This document shows, piece after piece, positions 29,539-34,770 of a DNA stretch of 34,770 bases (the first letter of the stretch is position 1; every line of letters begins with the position of its first letter). The stretch covers positions 1 through 34,770 of the forward strand of contig CASFNB010000013.1 in assembly GCA_949295915.1 (NCBI GenBank), in the 5' to 3' direction. Source of the DNA: an uncultured Pseudomonadota bacterium (GTDB lineage: Bacteria > Pseudomonadota > Alphaproteobacteria > RF32 > CAG-239). Made by a program: the position numbers and the translations under genes. The notes below the pieces were generated by a model. The model was given only the letters and a program-made list of their open reading frames with translations. It did no database searches and was not told the DNA's origin.

Positions 29539-32500
29539 TTAAACTTCTTCGTTCAACAATTCGACGTTCAAGCACAAAGATTTGATTTCCTTAACCAAAA
29601 CGTTAAAGGATTCCGGAACACCGGCTTCAAATCCGTCATCACCGCGAACGATAGCTTCGTAAACTTTAGTACGACCGTTAACGTCATCGGACTTAACGGT
29701 GAGCATTTCTTGCAAGGTGTAAGCAGCACCATAAGCTTGAAGAGCCCAAACTTCCATTTCACCGAAACGTTGACCACCGAACTGAGCTTTACCTCCCAAC
29801 GGTTGTTGAGTAACCAAAGAGTACGGACCAACGGAACGAGCGTGCATTTTCTCGTCAACAATGTGGTGAAGTTTAAGCATGTAGATAATACCGACGGTAA
29901 CCTTACGGTCAAATTTTTCACCGGTACGACCATCATACAAGTCAATTTGACCGGAGGTCGGCAAACCGGCTAAAGACAACATAGAGTTAATATCATCGTT
30001 CGAAGCACCGTCAAATACAGGGGTAGCCATCGGCACACCTTTCTTGAGGTTGCGAACCATCTCTTCCAACTCTTTTTCATTCAATGACTTAATGTCTTCT
30101 TTATATTGTTTTTCACCGTAAACGGCTTTGAGTTCGTCATTAAGTTCTTGAATAGTCTTTTCGCCTCTCTTGTATTGGTCCATCATATCATTCAGTTGTT
30201 TACCGAGTTCTTTAGCGGCCCAACCCAAGTGAGTTTCCAAAATTTGTCCGACGTTCATACGTGAAGGCACACCCAATGGGTTCAACACGATATCGACCGG
30301 AGTACCATCTTCCATATAAGGCATATCTTGCAAAGGCAATACGCGAGAAATTGTACCTTTGTTACCATGACGTCCGGCAATTTTATCACCGGTTTGAATT
30401 TTACGTTTGGTAGCGATGAAGACTTTAACCATCTTCAAAACGCCCGGCAACAAGTCATCACCGCGTTGTACTTTTTCTACCTTATTTTCAAAGTGTTTTT
30501 GGATTTTTTCGACGCGAGCATCAAAAGCGGCAATCAATTCTTCTACTTTAGACATAACATCTTCGTCTTTAACCACGATTTTACGCCATTGAGAAGAAGG
30601 AACGCTGTCCAAAACTTCTTCAGTCAATTTAGTTTTCTTAGCAATGCCTTTCGGAGCATCAACAACTTCATGACCGATAAACATAGATTTCAAACGATGT
30701 TCGAAGCTGGTTTTGATGATATTGATTTCATCATCACGGTCTTTGGCCAAAGAAGAAATTTCTTCTTGCTCAATAGACAAAGCACGCTCGTCTTTCTCAA
30801 CACCGCGGCGAGAGAAAACGTGAACGTCAACGACAATACCTTCAATACCCGGTTGAACGCGCAAAGAAGTATCGCGAACATCACTGGCTTTTTCACCAAA
30901 GATAGCGCGCAAGAGTTTTTCTTCCGGAGTAACCGGAGATTCACCCTTCGGCGTAACCTTACCGACCAAGATATCACCGGCTTTAACTTCAGCACCGATA
31001 TAAACGATACCGGCTTCATCCAAGTTACGCAAAGCTTCTTCACCGACGTTCGGAATATCGCGAGTGATTTCTTCTTGTCCGAGCTTGGTATCGCGAGCCA
31101 TAACTTCAAATTCTTCAATGTGAAGAGAAGTGAAGACATCGTCACGAGAAATGCGTTCAGAAAGCAAAATAGCATCCTCGTAGTTCAAACCGTTCCAAGG
31201 CATGAAGGCAACGAGTACGTTTTTACCCAAAGCCAACTCACCCATTTCGGTACAAGGACCGTCAGCCATAATATCACCGGCTTTAACCTTGTCACCGACC
31301 TTAACCAAAGGAACTTGGTTAATGCAGGTATTTTGGTTTGAACGACGGAATTTTTGCAATTTATAAATATCAACACCGGCATCGGTTACGTTTTCACCTT
31401 CGGAAGTAACAACGATACGGGTAGCATCGACTTGAGAAACAACACCGTCACGTTTAGCAACAACGGTAGCGCCGGAATCTTTAGCCACGGTGCCTTCGAC
31501 ACCGGTACCGACCAACGGAGCTTCGGAGCGGAGCAATGGAACGGCTTGACGTTGCATGTTTGCACCCATCAAAGCACGGTTCGCATCGTCGTTTTCCAAG
31601 AACGGAATCAAAGCTGTAGCCACAGATACCAATTGTTTCGGAGAAACGTCGATGAAGTCGATTTCTTCAGGTTTGGCAAATTCAAATTCACCGGCTTTAC
31701 GGCAAGCAATCAAATCATTAACGAAATGACCGTCTTCTTTAACTTTAGCGTTAGCTTCAGCAATTTTGAACTTACCCTCTTCATTAGCGGAAAGGTAAAC
31801 CACATCTTTGGTAACCACGCCGTTAACAACTTTACGATACGGACATTCAATAAAGCCGTATTTATTGATACGAGCGTAGGTAGACAAAGAGTTAATCAAA
31901 CCGATGTTCGGACCTTCAGGAGTTTCAATCGGGCAGATACGACCATAGTGTGTCGGGTGCACGTCGCGGACTTCAAAGCCGGCACGGTCACGGCTTAAAC
32001 CACCGGGGCCTAATGCAGACAAACGACGTTTGTGTGTAATTTCAGACAACGGGTTGTTCTGATCCATAAATTGAGACAATTGAGAAGAACCGAAGAATTC
32101 TCTGATAACAGAAGCAATCGGTTTAGCATTAACCAAATCTTGCGGTTTTACATTGTTCAAAACTTCAGATGACATTCTTTCACGAATGGCTCTTTCCATA
32201 CGGAGCAAGCCCATGCGATATTGGTTTTCCATCAACTCACCGACGGAACGAACACGACGGTTGCCCAAGTGGTCAATATCGTCAACTTCGCCTTTACCAT
32301 CGCGGAGTTCAACCAAGTGTTTAACAATGCGCAAAATATCATCTTTACGCAAAACGCGGCAAGTATCCGGAGCTTCTTCAAACGGAATATCCAAAGCTGC
32401 GTTCATTTTAACACGACCAACGGAAGACAAGTCATAACGTTCGTTATCAAAGAACAAACCGTTAAAGAGTTGATCGGCAGTATCATACGTAGGCGGTTCC

Positions 32501-33711
32501 CCTGGACGCATAACACGATAAATATCTAACAAAGCTTCTTCACGGCATGTGTTTTTATCGGCAGCCAAAGTGTTGCGGATGTATGGACCAACGTTAACAC
32601 CATCAATAAACAAGGTTTTGAATTCTTTAACTTTGGCAGCACTCAATTTATCCAAAACATCTTGAGTGATTTCATCACCGGCTTCGGCAATAATTTCGCC
32701 TGTTTTGCTGTCAACAACGTTGTTAGCCAAGAATTTTCCAATAATTTGTTCATTAGAAACTTTATAAAATTCCAAACCGTTATCAACGAGTTTTTGAGCC
32801 ATACGCGGAGCAAGTTTTTTACCTTTTTCCAATACAACTTCACCGGATTTGGCATCAATCAAATCATAGTCAAATTTAACGCCTTTCATACGTTCGGCAT
32901 CGAACTTAACTTTCCAGCCTTTTTTGTCGGCGGCATGAGTAACGGCATCGTAAAAATAGTTCAAAATTTCTTCTTTATCCATACCTTTGATTTCGGTACG
33001 TTCAATTTCTTTGCCTTCTTTAGCAAGCTTAGCAATTTTAGCTTCCGTTTCTTTAGAGTACAAAGAATAAAGAATAGAAGAAATCGGCAATTTACGGCGA
33101 CGGTCGATACGAGCATACATCAAATCTTTGGCATCAAATTCAAAATCGAGCCAAGAACCGCGATAAGGAATAACGCGTGCGGCAAACAAATATTTACCGG
33201 AAGAAACGGTTTTACCTTTATCATGGTCAAAGAACACACCCGGAGATCTGTGCATTTGAGAAACGACGACACGTTCGGTACCGTTGCAGATAAATGTACC
33301 TTTATCTGTCATCAACGGAATATCGCCCATATAAACATCTTGTTCTTTAATGTCATGAATAGATTTTGCACCGGTAGCTTCATCGGTATCCCAAACAACC
33401 AAACGCAAGGTTGCTTTAACGGGAGCTGCATAGGTCATATCACGTTTGATACATTCATCAACGTCATATTTCGGCTCTTCGAGTTCATATTTAACAAACT
33501 CTAACTCACCGTTACCGGAAAAATCTTTAATGGGGAAAATTGACTTGAAAACTTCTTCCAGACCAAATTCGCAGGGTTCTGCCCCCGGAGTCTGGATAAA
33601 GCTGTCATAAGAACCTTTTTGAATTTCGATTAAGCTCGGCATATCCGCAACAGCATCGATTCTGCCGAAACTTCTTCTTACACGTTTTTTGCTCGTATAA
33701 GACTTCAACAT
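29539..33711 (-). CDS. rpoB: DNA-directed RNA polymerase subunit beta
   Basis: Beta forms the other half of the catalytic cleft and the rifampicin pocket. The 1390 residues are complete, beginning [17 protein letters not shown]. The rifampicin cluster (about 535-575) reads [20 protein letters not shown] then [10 protein letters not shown], the sensitive-type sequence with Asp, His and Ser at the main resistance positions. Later motifs include [10 protein letters not shown] and the C-terminal [20 protein letters not shown]. It starts its own transcript with a leader of about 165 nt. rplJ and rplL, commonly directly upstream, are absent; an ankyrin gene is there instead. Confidence 0.98.
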   Translation of the reverse strand: MLKSYTSKKRVRRSFGRIDAVADMPSLIEIQKGSYDSFIQTPGAEPCEFGLEEVFKSIFPIKDFSGNGELEFVKYELEEPKYDVDECIKRDMTYAAPVKATLRLVVWDTDEATGAKSIHDIKEQDVYMGDIPLMTDKGTFICNGTERVVVSQMHRSPGVFFDHDKGKTVSSGKYLFAARVIPYRGSWLDFEFDAKDLMYARIDRRRKLPISSILYSLYSKETEAKIAKLAKEGKEIERTEIKGMDKEEILNYFYDAVTHAADKKGWKVKFDAERMKGVKFDYDLIDAKSGEVVLEKGKKLAPRMAQKLVDNGLEFYKVSNEQIIGKFLANNVVDSKTGEIIAEAGDEITQDVLDKLSAAKVKEFKTLFIDGVNVGPYIRNTLAADKNTCREEALLDIYRVMRPGEPPTYDTADQLFNGLFFDNERYDLSSVGRVKMNAALDIPFEEAPDTCRVLRKDDILRIVKHLVELRDGKGEVDDIDHLGNRRVRSVGELMENQYRMGLLRMERAIRERMSSEVLNNVKPQDLVNAKPIASVIREFFGSSQLSQFMDQNNPLSEITHKRRLSALGPGGLSRDRAGFEVRDVHPTHYGRICPIETPEGPNIGLINSLSTYARINKYGFIECPYRKVVNGVVTKDVVYLSANEEGKFKIAEANAKVKEDGHFVNDLIACRKAGEFEFAKPEEIDFIDVSPKQLVSVATALIPFLENDDANRALMGANMQRQAVPLLRSEAPLVGTGVEGTVAKDSGATVVAKRDGVVSQVDATRIVVTSEGENVTDAGVDIYKLQKFRRSNQNTCINQVPLVKVGDKVKAGDIMADGPCTEMGELALGKNVLVAFMPWNGLNYEDAILLSERISRDDVFTSLHIEEFEVMARDTKLGQEEITRDIPNVGEEALRNLDEAGIVYIGAEVKAGDILVGKVTPKGESPVTPEEKLLRAIFGEKASDVRDTSLRVQPGIEGIVVDVHVFSRRGVEKDERALSIEQEEISSLAKDRDDEINIIKTSFEHRLKSMFIGHEVVDAPKGIAKKTKLTEEVLDSVPSSQWRKIVVKDEDVMSKVEELIAAFDARVEKIQKHFENKVEKVQRGDDLLPGVLKMVKVFIATKRKIQTGDKIAGRHGNKGTISRVLPLQDMPYMEDGTPVDIVLNPLGVPSRMNVGQILETHLGWAAKELGKQLNDMMDQYKRGEKTIQELNDELKAVYGEKQYKEDIKSLNEKELEEMVRNLKKGVPMATPVFDGASNDDINSMLSLAGLPTSGQIDLYDGRTGEKFDRKVTVGIIYMLKLHHIVDEKMHARSVGPYSLVTQQPLGGKAQFGGQRFGEMEVWALQAYGAAYTLQEMLTVKSDDVNGRTKVYEAIVRGDDGFEAGVPESFNVLVKEIKSLCLNVELLNEEV

Positions 33712-33883
33712 TGTGCTTTAATCCTTAGGTTATAAATCTGCGACAATACCGGCGAAAAACGCACCCCGACCGCAGATGGTTATGTAACAAAAATCGATTT
33801 TTTTAAGTGAACCGCCCCAAACCATTGATAAAAAAATCCACTTGAATGCGATTCGCAAAATAATAAAATTTAAAATTCGTCTA

Positions 33884-33911
33884 TTTATAAACCTTGAGTC
33901 TAAAATTGCAA
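33884..33911 (-). promoter_or_regulatory. Candidate rpoBC promoter (TTGCAA, 16 bp, TATAAA)
   Basis: On the minus strand TTGCAA (33906-33911) and TATAAA (33884-33889) are 16 bp apart, with a GACTC site between the two hexamers. The predicted start is near 33877. A TTGACT at 33930-33935, which is part of another GANTC site, lacks a -10 at the right distance. Confidence 0.5.
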
Positions 33912-34065
33912 GTATTTTTATCAAAAAAGAGTCAAGTTTTTTATCTTTTTTGCACAACAAAATTTTTCAAAAGAGTCTATAGGATTCATTTTCCACTTTT
34001 CCCGATTCGCAATTTGTTTTTTCATCATTTTTTTGGGAAGGCACAATTTTTTGTCAAAAAAAATA

Positions 34066-34107
34066 ACAAAAAAAGCGTACGAATCCAACTTTAGATTCAT
34101 ACGCTTT
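34066..34107 (-). terminator. Terminator of the ankyrin-repeat gene
   Basis: The arms AAAGCGTA (34072-34079) plus GAATC (34081-34085) pair with GATTC (34094-34098) plus TACGCTTT (34100-34107), with one C-A mismatch and an 8-base loop. On the minus strand a T-tract follows. It separates the ankyrin gene from the rpoB promoter. Confidence 0.85.
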
Positions 34108-34121
34108 ATGACTTTTCACAT

Positions 34122-34604
34122 TTAAATTTTAACCGCTTTCTTTTGAGCATACCATTCGGCATCGTGACCGTAATTATCTTTGGTATCTGCCTTCAAACCG
34201 CTTTTTTTCAACAAAGCGTCAACAATATTTTTAAAACCGAACCAAACGGCATGAATAAAAGCAGTTTTACCGGAATCATCTTGAGCATTAAGATTAATAT
34301 CCGGTTTTTGCAATAAGGCATTCACCACAGCAATATCACCTTTGACACAAGCCCAAATCAGAGCTGTGTTCATTTGCATATCGGCAAAATTGTAATCGAT
34401 GTCCGGACGACTTAACAAATACAGGGCAATTTCGGTATGTCCTTTATAAATAGCCCAAATCAGAGCATTTTTTCCATTATTTCCCACATAATTGATATTG
34501 AGTTCGGAAATATTTTCAATAAAATATTTTACCAATTCGAACTCACCTTTTTTTACTGCATCAATAAAATGTCTGTGTAATTGATTTAATAATACTTGTT
34601 CCAT
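34122..34604 (-). CDS. Ankyrin-repeat protein
   Basis: This is a 160-residue protein made almost wholly of about four ankyrin repeats. Clear units begin near residues 43 (NNGKNALIWAIYKGHTEIAL), 77 (MNTALIWACVKGDIAVVNAL) and 111 (SGKTAFIHAVWFGFKNIVDA), with a degenerate first unit at about 10-37. There is no signal peptide or membrane segment. Ankyrin repeats mediate protein binding, and the partner is unknown. The ribosome site before the ATG at 34604 is weak. It lies upstream of rpoB with its own terminator, so it is not part of the rpoBC operon. Confidence 0.85.
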   Translation of the reverse strand: MEQVLLNQLHRHFIDAVKKGEFELVKYFIENISELNINYVGNNGKNALIWAIYKGHTEIALYLLSRPDIDYNFADMQMNTALIWACVKGDIAVVNALLQKPDINLNAQDDSGKTAFIHAVWFGFKNIVDALLKKSGLKADTKDNYGHDAEWYAQKKAVKI

Positions 34605-34679
34605 AGCTAAAATAATTAAAAACGTAAAGATATATCTACTCTTTTTTATTTAAAAGTTAAGTCTTTATGACATGAAACT

Positions 34680-34699
34680 CCACCGGCTAATGCCGGTGG
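34680..34699. repeat. Subterminal hairpin of an IS200/IS605-like element
   Basis: The 8-bp GC-rich perfect arms CCACCGGC (34680-34687) and GCCGGTGG (34692-34699) with a 4-base loop lie two bases past the stop of a transposase-like reading frame. No T-tract follows, so it fits an IS end recognised by TnpA better than a simple terminator, though it could do both. Confidence 0.6.
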
Positions 34700-34701
34700 T
34701 A

Positions 34702-34770
34702 TCATTTTAGTTCAAGCCAAGCTTGCCCCATATCTTCGCGCCCTTGGTGTTCAATGTAGCGTTGTATCAC
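34702..34770 (-). mobile_element. tnpA: C-terminal end of an IS200/IS605-family TnpA transposase (cut by window edge)
   Basis: Reading in from the right edge on the minus strand, 22 codons translate as VIQRYIEHQGREDMGQAWLE then LK and stop at 34702-34704. IS200-type TnpA proteins end in a similar helix (I-x-x-Y-I-x-H-Q, then acidic residues and M-G). The adjacent hairpin supports the assignment. TnpA is a Y1 HUH transposase that moves single-stranded DNA; its catalytic residues are outside the window, so activity and element length cannot be judged. Confidence 0.62.

Larger units (their letters stand above)
33712..34121 (-). promoter_or_regulatory. rpoB upstream region with GANTC cluster and structured leader
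   Basis: This 410-bp gene-free region holds six GANTC sites at 33850, 33896, 33929, 33973, 33983 and 34004, plus two inside the terminator at 34072-34107. TTGAGTCTAA (33894-33903) and AAGAGTCTAT (33971-33980) resemble the decamer repeated upstream of rpsL. The predicted leader contains a long-range stem, ATCTGCG (33736-33742) with CGCAGAT (33771-33777), enclosing a short GCG/CGC hairpin. Confidence 0.6.

Noticed and set aside
30328..33504. Several long plus-strand ORFs (for example 30328-31341 and 32662-33504)
   Set aside because: All lie opposite rpoB and share the Phe/Asn/Thr-rich composition of shadow frames.

Overview
This AT-rich window looks like a chromosomal piece of an alphaproteobacterium, probably an uncultured host- or gut-associated lineage with low GC. 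The evidence is the kdsD-lptC-lptA-lptB-rpoN-hpf-ptsN cluster, the miaB-phoH-ybeY-lnt-HTH-trmB order, a DUF1150 protein, a YqaA-type membrane protein, and dense GANTC sites (the CcrM methylation target of alphaproteobacteria) in two major promoter regions. No rRNA, tRNA, CRISPR array, prophage or biosynthetic cluster was seen. Assignments rest on reading motifs by eye; no database search was possible.

Layout. 1-3333 (minus strand): the str operon rpsL-rpsG-fusA-tuf, with tuf cut by the window edge, an unusually long fusA-tuf gap, and a strong promoter at about 3433-3461. 3334-3708: a divergent control region full of GANTC sites. 3709-9580 (plus): arabinose-5-phosphate isomerase, the LPS transport proteins LptC, LptA and LptB, sigma-54, hibernation factor HPF and PtsN, closed by a terminator. 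9636-11882: a DUF1150 gene (minus), an orphan membrane histidine kinase with a cysteine-rich PAS domain (plus), and infA (plus). 11932-15749 (minus): a six-gene operon of a TerB-like protein, an unknown coiled-coil protein, YggT, DUF167, FolD and YqaA. 15937-21850 (plus): miaB, phoH, ybeY, lnt, an XRE regulator and trmB. 21898-25220: three unknown envelope-type genes, including a 747-residue repeat-containing membrane protein whose promoter carries a palindromic operator. 25349-33711 (minus): rpoC and rpoB with their own promoter and leader. 34122-34604 (minus): an ankyrin-repeat protein. 34680-34770: the end of an IS200/IS605-type element.

The genes are mainly information processing (translation, RNA polymerase, ribosome maturation and hibernation, tRNA modification) and envelope building (LPS, lipoprotein acylation). 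rpoBC and the str operon, commonly adjacent in proteobacteria, are here separated by about 22 kb but remain on the same strand. Their upstream regions share a motif, TTGAGTCTA with T or A following, centred on GAGTC. This is the most interesting regulatory signal in the window and could link the two operons to DNA methylation and the cell cycle. The least understood coding material is the repeat protein at 22406-24649 and the coiled-coil/TerB-like pair at 14077-15749. I found no clear evidence of a complete new defence or mobile system.
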